From assembly GCA_045657105.1 (NCBI GenBank), contig JAZOSN010000066.1:1-38003 (forward strand): a DNA stretch of 38,003 nucleotides, given 5' to 3'. Below are positions 1 to 6,464 of the stretch, one piece after another; the stretch's first letter is position 1, and every line of letters starts with the position of its first letter. The notes under the pieces were generated by a model, which had not been told where the DNA came from, did not search any database, and was given only the letters and a program-made list of their open reading frames with translations. The position numbers and the translations under genes were made by a program. Source of the DNA: SIG672 sp045657105. GTDB lineage: Bacteria; Bacillota; Clostridia; Oscillospirales; CAG-272.

Positions 1-296
1 TCTCCCGTGACGATGCAGGTAAGTTCCTCAACGCTTACTACGATGCAAAGATCTTCGAGAACGATCCTTTTGCAAAGCTCGACACCACCGGTGTTGGTAA
101 GCTCATGAATATGGCTGTAACCCTCGGACGCCCCGTTAATAGCAACCTCCACGTTGGTATCTGCGGTGAGCACGGCGGTGACCCCACATCTGTTGAGTTC
201 TGCCACTCCATCGGTCTTGACTACGTATCCTGCTCGCCTTTCAGAGTACCGATCGCAAGACTCGCAGCAGCACAGGCTGCAATTAAGTCTAAGTAA
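1..296 (+). CDS. ppdK: pyruvate, phosphate dikinase, C-terminal end (partial)
   Basis: Only the last 98 codons are present; the gene enters from the left edge with its first full codon at base 3. The reading begins SRDDAGKFLNAYY and runs through GKLMN, GICGEHGGDP and SCSPFRVPIARLAAAQAA. This is the C-terminal PEP/pyruvate-binding TIM barrel of PPDK and PEP-utilising enzymes; the Cys in CGEHGG is the conserved catalytic acid-base position. PPDK interconverts pyruvate, ATP and phosphate with PEP, AMP and pyrophosphate in the cytoplasm, linking glycolysis and gluconeogenesis in anaerobes. The last codons (AIKSK, stop at 294-296) lie on a 20-base sequence that recurs exactly at 1225-1244 and 1635-1654. 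A hairpin terminator follows at 319. Confidence 0.95.
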   Translation, partial: SRDDAGKFLNAYYDAKIFENDPFAKLDTTGVGKLMNMAVTLGRPVNSNLHVGICGEHGGDPTSVEFCHSIGLDYVSCSPFRVPIARLAAAQAAIKSK

Positions 297-314
297 TTAG
301 GTTTATAAGGCAAA
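265..314 (+). repeat. ppdK-tail repeat, copy 1 (the original inside ppdK)
   Basis: The invariant core GCAATTAAGTCTAAGTAATT lies at 279-298 and encodes the last codons and stop of ppdK. It contains the direct repeat TAAGT-C-TAAGT flanked by AATTA/TAATT. Similarity to copies 2 and 3 continues on both sides: the CACAGGC-type sequence before it and the (G/A)TTTA(C/T)AA..CAAA after it. A terminator follows, then a TATTGCAA -35 region. Confidence 0.85.
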
Positions 315-318
315 TCGA

Positions 319-348
319 ATCCCCACCGAGAAATCGGTGGGGATTTTT
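319..348 (+). terminator. intrinsic terminator of ppdK
   Basis: An 11-bp GC-rich stem (319-329 with 334-344) and GAAA loop are followed by a T run. The same stem sequence, with one substitution, is reused at 1676 after the second cassette. Confidence 0.9.
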
Positions 349-357
349 GTGTATATA

Positions 358-386
358 TTGCAAAAACTGCTATAATATGTTATAAT
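358..386 (+). promoter_or_regulatory. promoter of the first cassette gene
   Basis: TTGCAA (358-363), 17 bases, TATAAT (381-386). It lies straight after the ppdK terminator, so the 417-1187 gene is expressed independently. AGCAGGAGA at 402-410 is the ribosome binding site. Confidence 0.75.
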
Positions 387-416
387 ATAAATACAAATTC
401 AAGCAGGAGAAAAATC

Positions 417-1187
417 ATGAACGGCGAGATACAGCAAGCAAGTAATATTGTAATAAGTGCAAGAAAAGCCCTTTTTGAAAATAAAGAAATAGATTTTACT
501 CCGAGCAAATATGTTCTGTCCATTAAATTTTTATTCACGCCTAAATTTTTGAGCAAACCCGTTAAGTCAACTTCGGTTTGCGAATGGTTCAATGTTTGTT
601 TGCAACGAGGTTTAAAAGATATAAAATTTATTCTCCCTACCAATCGAGAGAACAAACACTTGCTTGGTTTTGTAAACACTTCACAATGTGTAATCGTATG
701 TTTTTGGAAAAACGGAAACATTTCTTCTTTTCGTCCTACTTGGGAGTTTGACCGAGAAAAAGAAGGCTGGGAAATCAATTACATCGAACAACGCATGAAG
801 AAGAATAAAGTTATTGAAAACCTTCATTTTTCATACCAAGCCAACGAGTTTAAACAAATACTTTTGGATATAGAAAAGTTTGCCGCTGAAATAGAGCAAC
901 CATATTTTGCAGATGTTTTTCATAACGCATACGAGTCTTTGTGCGGTTGTGAAGCTATCGAAGATGACAATACTCCCAAACAACTCCCCAGCGATTTCAA
1001 ATCTATATATTATGCCGTAGATAAAGCCGATGTGTTTGGTGCTATGTGGTCTTGGAACGATTCTCCCCCTTGTTATGCGCACGAAAAAGGTTTAGACAAG
1101 GAATATGATGAGTTATCAAATAGGCTGCTTGTTCAATTACACTATCATTTGATGTATGCTGCAAATGAGTGTTGGAAACGGGATTGA
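417..1187 (+). CDS. uncharacterised 256-residue protein (cassette gene 1)
   Basis: I do not recognise this protein. It is soluble, with no signal peptide or membrane segment, and is rich in aromatic residues and Cys. The C-terminal third has an acidic, Trp-containing stretch (GAMWSWNDSPPC) and a last helix with HYHLMYAANECW. The ATG at 417 has a good ribosome binding site six bases upstream and its own promoter. The gene is visibly more AT-rich than ppdK or the permease and uses Lys AAA and Phe TTT codons heavily, which suggests acquisition by transfer. It sits between two copies of the ppdK tail. Single-gene units of this kind often carry defence, immunity or stress functions, but nothing in the sequence shows which, so no function is assigned. 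Confidence 0.75.
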   Translation: MNGEIQQASNIVISARKALFENKEIDFTPSKYVLSIKFLFTPKFLSKPVKSTSVCEWFNVCLQRGLKDIKFILPTNRENKHLLGFVNTSQCVIVCFWKNGNISSFRPTWEFDREKEGWEINYIEQRMKKNKVIENLHFSYQANEFKQILLDIEKFAAEIEQPYFADVFHNAYESLCGCEAIEDDNTPKQLPSDFKSIYYAVDKADVFGAMWSWNDSPPCYAHEKGLDKEYDELSNRLLVQLHYHLMYAANECWKRD

Positions 1188-1197
1188 GTAAACAATT

Positions 1198-1260
1198 TCC
1201 CTCTTTTGTACTGCACCACAATCTGCAATTAAGTCTAAGTAATTGGATTTACAAATCAAA
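1198..1260 (+). repeat. ppdK-tail repeat, copy 2
   Basis: The 20-base core recurs exactly at 1225-1244. Read in the ppdK frame the copy gives A-P-Q-S-A-I-K-S-K-stop, against A-A-Q-A-A-I-K-S-K-stop in ppdK. The stretch just before it (TTTCCCTCTTTTG) is shared with copy 3. GGATTTACAAA follows, and then a terminator with an unrelated stem. Confidence 0.85.
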
Positions 1261-1265
1261 ACTTT

Positions 1266-1293
1266 CCGCCCGAAAAATTCGGGCGGATTTTTT
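1266..1293 (+). terminator. intrinsic terminator of cassette gene 1
   Basis: CCGCCCGAA (1266-1274), AAA loop, TTCGGGCGG (1278-1286), then ATTTTTT. The distance from the ppdK-tail core is about the same as in copies 1 and 3. Confidence 0.9.
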
Positions 1294-1300
1294 GTATCTA

Positions 1301-1329
1301 TTGCAATCTATTCAGCATTTTGGTATAAT
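1301..1329 (+). promoter_or_regulatory. promoter of the second cassette gene
   Basis: TTGCAA (1301-1306), 17 bases, TATAAT (1324-1329). This is the same -35, spacing and position after a terminator as the promoter at 358. GAGGTGA at 1338-1344 is the ribosome binding site. Confidence 0.8.
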
Positions 1330-1348
1330 AAACATATGAGGTGATTTT

Positions 1349-1594
1349 ATGAAAATTTATACTGCTAAAAATAAAGAAGCAAAGAGTAGTGTTGAAATAT
1401 TACTTAACCACCAAGAATTAAAGAATTTAGTAAACTGTTTGTCAAACTTTGAAAATGAAATTGAACAATTGCAAACTAAAAACAAGGTTAAAGAAAACTT
1501 AGGATTTACACATTTGCATTTAAAAGATTGCGGTTTAACAGAGGAAAGCAGCAAGTCGGACATTGTATTCTACGTAGACTTAAATGATAAATGA
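1349..1594 (+). CDS. uncharacterised 81-residue protein (cassette gene 2), immunity-protein-like
   Basis: A small, soluble, Lys/Asn/Glu-rich protein. The N-terminal half is likely a beta strand and a long amphipathic helix (residues 20-48). The C-terminal half has the alternating pattern FTHLHLKDCGL...SDIVFYVDLND, typical of paired strands. Size and layout (helix, then an H-x-H strand, then an acidic strand) resemble small immunity proteins of the Imm32 type, but this is weak resemblance, not identification. The ATG at 1349 follows GAGGTGA by four bases and its own promoter. It is AT-rich like the gene at 417 and is closed by another ppdK-tail copy. No toxin gene lies next to it, so if it is an immunity gene it is an orphan. 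Confidence 0.65.
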   Translation: MKIYTAKNKEAKSSVEILLNHQELKNLVNCLSNFENEIEQLQTKNKVKENLGFTHLHLKDCGLTEESSKSDIVFYVDLNDK

Positions 1595-1604
1595 CCTTTT
1601 ACTT

Positions 1605-1670
1605 TCCCCTCTTTTGCGTATTGCAACACAGGCCGCAATTAAGTCTAAGTAATTGGATTTACAAAGCAAA
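1605..1670 (+). repeat. ppdK-tail repeat, copy 3
   Basis: The exact 20-base core is at 1635-1654. In the ppdK frame this copy reads S-P-L-L-R-I-A-T-Q-A-A-I-K-S-K-stop, recalling the SPF...AAAQAAIKSK end of the real gene. It is the closest of the two downstream copies to ppdK, and its following terminator reuses the ppdK stem. Confidence 0.85.
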
Positions 1671-1675
1671 AATTA

Positions 1676-1705
1676 TCCCCACCGAGAAATCGGCGGGGAG
1701 TTTTC
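1676..1705 (+). terminator. intrinsic terminator of cassette gene 2
   Basis: TCCCCACCGA (1676-1685), GAAA, TCGGCGGGGA (1690-1699), then GTTTTC. It copies the ppdK terminator with one change that makes an A-C mismatch in the stem, so it may be weaker. Confidence 0.7.
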
Positions 1706-1727
1706 TTGACCAAATCACAAAAATCTA

Positions 1728-1777
1728 TTGCTTTTTGTCGGAATTTATTGTATAATTGCTTTGGGTACGCACCCAAA
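1728..1777 (+). promoter_or_regulatory. promoter and palindromic operator of the NCS2 permease gene
   Basis: TTGCTT (1728-1733), 17 bases, TATAAT (1751-1756). A perfect inverted repeat, TTTGGGT-ACGC-ACCCAAA, covers 1760-1777, where transcription should start. That is the usual place for a repressor site. The binding protein is unknown. I see no purine riboswitch here. Confidence 0.65.
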
Positions 1778-1799
1778 ATAAAATTAAGGAGAAACTAAA

Positions 1800-3200
1800 A
1801 TGGACAAGTTTTTCAAGATTTCGGAGCGAGGCTCCACTGTAAGAACTGAGATCATCGCAGGTCTTACGACATTCTTCGCTATGGCGTACATCATCGTAGT
1901 AAACCCCAACCAGATCATCGGATTTGAATTTGGCGTTCCCGGAGCAGGCAAGATATGGAATGCGGTATATATCGCATCTATCATCGCGGCTATGATCGGA
2001 ACCCTACTCTACGCGCTCTATGCAAAGCTTCCCTTTGCGCAGGCTTGCGGAATGGGTCTGAACTCATTCTTCTTCACATCGTTCGTTCTTCCTCAGATAT
2101 TAAACGGCGGTGACGTTATTAAGGGATATCAGGCAGGACTGGTCATAATTTTGGTTTCCGGTCTTATCTTCCTTCTTCTTTCGGTAACAGGCGCAAGAAG
2201 TTATATCGCAAAGGCAATGCCCGAATGTATTAAAAAGGCTATCCCCGCAGGTATCGGTCTTTTTATTGCATTTATCGGCTTCCAGAACGTTGGAATCATT
2301 CAGAACAACGACTACACCCTCGTACAGTTCGTTAAAATAAACGGCGCAGAGTGGGCTGCTATCGCACCCGCGATCATCGCGCTCGTAGGCTTCCTTATTA
2401 TTGCTATTCTTTCTAAGCTCAGAGTCAAAGGCTCGGTGCTTCTCGGTATACTTGCAACGACTGTTATTTACTATCTTGCAACATGGCAGCTCCCCTCGTT
2501 TGACCTTGGCTCGATAATCGATCCCTTTAAGGATTTTGCCGAGATCGGCATAACTGCGGTATTTACCCCCGATTCGTGGAAGAACGCATTCTCGGGCGAA
2601 ATGATAGGAAGCATTTTCTCGGTAATTATGCTCATCGTAACCTTCTGCCTCGTTGATATGTTCGACACTATCGGAACTCTTTACGGAACGGCTTCCGAAG
2701 CGAATATGCTCGACGAAAACGGCGACCCTGTTGACATCGATAAATCGATGGCTTGCGACTCTATTGCTACCGTATCGGGCGCGGTTTGCGGAACCTCTAC
2801 CGTTACTACCTTCGTTGAATGTGCATCGGGCGTTGCGGCAGGCGGAAGAACGGGTCTTACCAGCCTTGTTACCTCTATCTGCTTTGCTATCTGCCTCTTC
2901 CTGTCCCCCGTTGCAAGCATAATCCCCGCAGCAGCTACTGCTCCCGCCCTCATTTACGTCGGCGTCCTTATGCTTAAAAACTTCTCAAAGGTCGATATGG
3001 AAGACCTTCGCAGTGCAGTTCCTGCATTCCTCACCCTCGTTATGATGCCTCTCACCTATTCGATCGCAAACGGTATCGGAATCGGCGCTATCTCTTACGT
3101 TCTTATCACCCTTTTCACGGGCAAGTACACAAAGAGAGACATCGCCGTAACGATTATTGCTCTTCTCTTCGTTTGCAAGTTCGTGTTCGGTGCTATTTAA
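1800..3200 (+). CDS. NCS2 family purine (guanine/hypoxanthine/adenine) permease, AzgA/PbuG type
   Basis: A 466-residue integral membrane protein, about the usual length of AzgA-type permeases, predicted to import purine bases with protons. It opens with a short cytoplasmic stretch (FKISERGSTVRTEIIAGLTTFFAMAYIIVV in outline) before the first helix. Further marks are AQACGMGLNSFF near residues 79-90, DMFDTIGTLYGTA near 285-297, and the conserved CGTSTVTTFVECASGVAAGGRTGLT segment in the second half (about 334-358), which forms the substrate site in the family. The rest is hydrophobic, fitting 12-14 helices. AAGGAG at 1786-1791 sets the ATG at 1800. The gene stands alone with its own promoter, operator and terminator. 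Which purine is carried cannot be told from sequence. Confidence 0.93.
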   Translation: MDKFFKISERGSTVRTEIIAGLTTFFAMAYIIVVNPNQIIGFEFGVPGAGKIWNAVYIASIIAAMIGTLLYALYAKLPFAQACGMGLNSFFFTSFVLPQILNGGDVIKGYQAGLVIILVSGLIFLLLSVTGARSYIAKAMPECIKKAIPAGIGLFIAFIGFQNVGIIQNNDYTLVQFVKINGAEWAAIAPAIIALVGFLIIAILSKLRVKGSVLLGILATTVIYYLATWQLPSFDLGSIIDPFKDFAEIGITAVFTPDSWKNAFSGEMIGSIFSVIMLIVTFCLVDMFDTIGTLYGTASEANMLDENGDPVDIDKSMACDSIATVSGAVCGTSTVTTFVECASGVAAGGRTGLTSLVTSICFAICLFLSPVASIIPAAATAPALIYVGVLMLKNFSKVDMEDLRSAVPAFLTLVMMPLTYSIANGIGIGAISYVLITLFTGKYTKRDIAVTIIALLFVCKFVFGAI

Positions 3201-3212
3201 ATAATAAAACCA

Positions 3213-3250
3213 AAAAGAACGGGAAACACGGTTTTCCGTTCTTTTTTTCT
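3213..3250 (+). terminator. intrinsic terminator after the NCS2 permease
   Basis: AAGAACGGGAAA (3215-3226), five-base loop, TTTTCCGTTCTT (3232-3243), with one G-U pair and a long T run. Confidence 0.9.
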
Positions 3251-3257
3251 TTTTCTA

Positions 3258-3286
3258 TTGCTTTTTTTACTCGGGCGGTGTATAAT
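3258..3286 (+). promoter_or_regulatory. promoter of the PHP phosphoesterase pair
   Basis: TTGCTT (3258-3263), 17 bases, TATAAT (3281-3286), preceded by TCTA. The CTATTGCTTTTT start is shared with the NCS2 promoter at 1726. Confidence 0.75.
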
Positions 3287-3318
3287 TGAGGTAACGTAAT
3301 TTTACTATGGAGTTTGTT

Positions 3319-3996
3319 ATGTTCAAATACGAAACTCATCTTCATACTTATCCGGTTAGTAAATGTGCAAAGGCCGACGTCAGAGAAAATCTTGAATTTT
3401 ACAAAAGCCTTGGCTACGACGGAGTATTTATAACAAATCATTTTCTTGACGGAAACATAAACATCGACCGTTCTCTTCCCTACGACGAGCGTATTACCTT
3501 CTATTTTTCGGACTACGACGATGCACTCAAAATCGGAAAAGAGCTCGGAATAAAGGTCTTTCTCGGCATTGAAACATCTTACCAAGGAACCGATTTCCTG
3601 GTTTATGGGCTCGACAAGGATTGGTATGTTTCACACCCCGAAACGGTGACTATGAAAAAGAGCGATCAGCTTGAATATTTTATGGCAAACGGCGCGCTCG
3701 TTATACAGGCGCACCCTTTCCGCGAGGCATCTTACATAAATCATATACGCCTGTTCCCAAGACAGGTTCACGGAGTTGAGGTCATCAACGCGTGCAGAAC
3801 CGATTTTGAAAACAATATGGCAAAGATGTACGCGGAAAAGTACGGTCTTCTGCCTTTTGCGGGCTCGGACAACCACACGGGAAGCAGGCAGACGGCTCTT
3901 GCAGGAATATCTGCTACCGAGCCGATTACAGATGAGCTTGACTTTATCGAGAAATTCAAACGGGGCGAAATCGATATTTTTTCAGATAAGCTCTGA
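3319..3996 (+). CDS. PHP-domain metal-dependent phosphoesterase
   Basis: 225 residues from the ATG at 3319. I prefer this to the in-frame ATG at 3307 because TGGAG (3308-3312) lies six bases before 3319 and because the family begins directly with the first strand. Metal ligands of the PHP fold are visible: ETHLHT (His7, His9), TNHF, IETS (Glu), QAHPFR and GSDNHTG. Family members hydrolyse phosphate esters with a two- or three-metal centre, but the substrate here is unknown. It is followed after 14 bases by a second PHP gene, so the two are probably co-transcribed and may act on related compounds. Confidence 0.85.
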   Translation: MFKYETHLHTYPVSKCAKADVRENLEFYKSLGYDGVFITNHFLDGNINIDRSLPYDERITFYFSDYDDALKIGKELGIKVFLGIETSYQGTDFLVYGLDKDWYVSHPETVTMKKSDQLEYFMANGALVIQAHPFREASYINHIRLFPRQVHGVEVINACRTDFENNMAKMYAEKYGLLPFAGSDNHTGSRQTALAGISATEPITDELDFIEKFKRGEIDIFSDKL

Positions 3997-4010
3997 CGAA
4001 AGGATCTATA

Positions 4011-4808
4011 ATGTTTGACTATCATATGCACAGTCGCGTATCCTTTGATACCGACGCGTCGCCGGCGGAAATGGTTCGCGCGGCAGAAAAAGCAGGACTA
4101 AGTGAAATTTGCTTCACCGATCACTACGATTTCAACGATATAAAAAAGCACGAGCGTCATATCTTCACGCTGGAAGATTACCGCGATGCCTACGACACTC
4201 TTACCTCAGAAACGATCAAAATCCGCCGAGGATTTGAGATCGGTCTTACTCCGTGGAACCAAAAGGAACTGAAAGCTCTGCTTGACTCCTACGATTTTGA
4301 TTTCGTCATCGGATCCTTGCATTATGCAGGCGGAAGCGATCCTTATTACGCGGATTTCTGGCAAGGGCTTACTGTCGAGCAGGCGTTTGAAAAATATCTC
4401 AAACACATACTTGATTGTGTAAAGGTTCACTCGGATTTCGACGTACTCGGTCATATAAATTACGTTTGCAGATACGTTTGCCGCTCTCCTCACGGACTTA
4501 CGGGCAAATACCTGCGCTACGAGGATTACAGCGATATTTGCGATGAAATTTTCAAGGTACTTATCGCGAAAGGCAAAGGAATTGAGATAAACACGAGCGG
4601 ATACGAGGCATACGGTGAATTTATCCCTTCTACCTCTTTCGTAAAGAGATTTCGTGAGCTCGGTGGAGAGATAATAACCGTAGGATCGGACGCTCACGAT
4701 CCTTCGCGCGTCGGAGAGCGGATCTCAGGCGCACTCGAAATTGCCAAAGACGTTTTCGGATACGTCTGCACCTTTAAAAAAAGGAAAGCTATCTTTCACA
4801 AGCTATAA
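4011..4808 (+). CDS. PHP-domain phosphatase, histidinol-phosphatase (HisJ/HisK) family
   Basis: 265 residues. Ligand motifs of the HisJ-type PHP fold appear in order: DYHMHS (His5, His7), FTDHYD, GFEIG, GSLHY, LGHINYVCR and VGSDAHDP. Length and spacing match histidinol-phosphate phosphatases of Firmicutes, which carry out the penultimate step of histidine synthesis. No other his genes are nearby, and the family includes enzymes with other substrates, so the substrate is not certain. The ATG at 4011 has AAAGGA at 3999-4004. It is the second gene of the pair starting at 3319 and ends just before a two-way terminator shared with the convergent DUF1846 gene. Confidence 0.85.
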   Translation: MFDYHMHSRVSFDTDASPAEMVRAAEKAGLSEICFTDHYDFNDIKKHERHIFTLEDYRDAYDTLTSETIKIRRGFEIGLTPWNQKELKALLDSYDFDFVIGSLHYAGGSDPYYADFWQGLTVEQAFEKYLKHILDCVKVHSDFDVLGHINYVCRYVCRSPHGLTGKYLRYEDYSDICDEIFKVLIAKGKGIEINTSGYEAYGEFIPSTSFVKRFRELGGEIITVGSDAHDPSRVGERISGALEIAKDVFGYVCTFKKRKAIFHKL

Positions 4809-4817
4809 AAATAATAG

Positions 4818-4842
4818 GCCGCTCGCCTTTACGGTGAGCGGC
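4818..4842. terminator. two-way terminator between convergent genes
   Basis: GCCGCTCGCC (4818-4827) pairs with GGTGAGCGGC (4833-4842). T-rich sequence on the plus side and A-rich sequence on the other let it serve both the PHP gene and the minus-strand DUF1846 gene. Confidence 0.8.
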
Positions 4843-4849
4843 TTATATT

Positions 4850-6334
4850 TTATTTATGATAAAGCTTTTTGGTCTGGTATTCGGGACTGCACGTTACGTT
4901 TACACCGAGCTTATGAAAGACGTTCTCGTCTACCTTCGAGAGAATAACGGTAGAGTGCGCCTCACTGCCTTTAAGCATATCAACTGCTTTGAGAGCTCTT
5001 TTAGCTTTTTCATCGGTTGCGGCGCATATCGCAAGCGCGATCAGTACCTCGTCGGTATGGAGTCTTGGGTTACTGTTGCCCATGTGACTGACTTTAAGCT
5101 CCTGTATCGGCTCGATTACCGAGGGGGATATAAGATGCACGTCGTCCTCAATATCGGCAAGCGTTTTAAGAGCGTTGAGAAGTGCCGCCGATGACGCTCC
5201 GAGAAGAGATGTCGTCTTTCCGGTCACTACCCTTCCGTCCGGAAGCTCAATCGCCACCGCAGGATTCTGAGTACGCTCTGCAACCTTGGCAGCGGCGGTA
5301 TAAACGCTTCTCGTTTCGGGAGAAATATCGAGCGAGCTCATAAGAAGCTCAAGCTTTGCGATCTCGGTCGCAGACGAATGTCCCTGCTTCTGAGCGCAGC
5401 AGATACTCAGGTATCTGCGAATTATTTCCGCTTTCGACGCATCACACACCGCATCGTTATCAACGATAGCGTTTCCGACCATATTTACGCCCATATCGGT
5501 AGGGCTCTTATACGGGCATTTGCCGAATATTTTATTGAACATAGCTTCGAGCACCGGGAAGATCTCGATGTCCCTGTTATAATTGACCGTAGTTTTTCCG
5601 TACGCTTCGAGGTGGAACGGATCTATCATATTGACGTCGTTAAGGTCGGCAGTTGCCGCCTCGTAAGCGAGGTTTACAGGGTGTTTGAGCGGCAAATTCC
5701 ATATCGGGAAGGTTTCAAATTTGGCATATCCCGAGCGAATTCCGCGCTTATTATCGTGATAAAGCTGTGACAAGCAGGTCGCCATCTTTCCGCTTCCCGG
5801 TCCGGGCGCGGTAACGACGACGAGCGAGCGCGAGGTTTCTATGTAATCGTTTCTTCCAAATCCCTCATCACTTACGATAAGCGGAATGTTCGAGGGATAA
5901 TCGGGAATAGTGAAGTGCTTATACACCTTGATTCCGAGAGAAACCAGTCTTTTTTCAAAAAGGTCTGCGGCGCGCTGAGATTCGTACTGGGTGATAACGA
6001 CGCTTCCGACGTAAAGTCCTATGCCGCCAAAGGCATCAAGAAGACGAAGGAGCTCCTGATCGTAGGTAATGCCGAGATCGCCGCGTCTTTTGTTTTTAGC
6101 AATAGCGTCCGCGCTTATTACTATAACTATTTCCGCCTGATCTTTGAGCTCGAGGAGCATCTTGACCTTACTGTCAGGCTCAAAGCCGGGCAGAACTCTC
6201 GATGCGTGATTATCGTCGAAAAGCTTACCGCCGAATTCGAGGTAAAGCTTGCCGCCGAAATAGTCGATTCGCTCCTTGATCTTTGCGGATTGAAGCTCTA
6301 TGTATTTTTCGTTGTCAAATCCTTTTTGAAACAT
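4850..6334 (-). CDS. DUF1846 family protein
   Basis: A 494-residue cytoplasmic protein, full length for DUF1846. Recognisable family sequence includes the start MFQKGFDNEKYIELQS, the FGGKLFDD segment, LPGFEPDSK, and a glycine-rich loop APGPGSGKMATCLSQ near residues 176-190. That loop resembles a nucleotide-binding P-loop, although GKM replaces the usual GKS/T. The C-terminal part contains AHSTVILSKVDE, also typical. The family is widespread in Firmicutes and has solved structures but no agreed function. The minus-strand GAGGC before the ATG serves as ribosome binding site. It has its own promoter at 6375-6404 and is alone in its transcript. Confidence 0.92.
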   Translation of the reverse strand: MFQKGFDNEKYIELQSAKIKERIDYFGGKLYLEFGGKLFDDNHASRVLPGFEPDSKVKMLLELKDQAEIVIVISADAIAKNKRRGDLGITYDQELLRLLDAFGGIGLYVGSVVITQYESQRAADLFEKRLVSLGIKVYKHFTIPDYPSNIPLIVSDEGFGRNDYIETSRSLVVVTAPGPGSGKMATCLSQLYHDNKRGIRSGYAKFETFPIWNLPLKHPVNLAYEAATADLNDVNMIDPFHLEAYGKTTVNYNRDIEIFPVLEAMFNKIFGKCPYKSPTDMGVNMVGNAIVDNDAVCDASKAEIIRRYLSICCAQKQGHSSATEIAKLELLMSSLDISPETRSVYTAAAKVAERTQNPAVAIELPDGRVVTGKTTSLLGASSAALLNALKTLADIEDDVHLISPSVIEPIQELKVSHMGNSNPRLHTDEVLIALAICAATDEKAKRALKAVDMLKGSEAHSTVILSKVDENVFHKLGVNVTCSPEYQTKKLYHK

Positions 6335-6374
6335 AATTTGCCTCGGTACAAGTTATTTAATAAAATACTTTATA

Positions 6375-6404
6375 ATTATATCACAGATGCAGGCAGAAAA
6401 TCAA
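6375..6404 (-). promoter_or_regulatory. promoter of the DUF1846 gene
   Basis: On the minus strand: TTGATT (6399-6404), 18 bases, TATAAT (6375-6380), about 40 bases before the start codon. Confidence 0.65.
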
Positions 6405-6464
6405 TATCGTTTTTAACTTTTTCACTTGACGATTTCAACAAAATTTTACACCGAATTTTATATA

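Noticed and set aside
265..1670. The three ppdK-tail repeats as a CRISPR array
   Set aside because: Spacing is irregular, the intervals contain genes, and the repeat encodes the end of ppdK.
265..1670. The ppdK-tail repeats as classical integron attC sites
   Set aside because: The core lacks the paired R and L boxes with GTT and the long palindrome of attC, and no intI is present.
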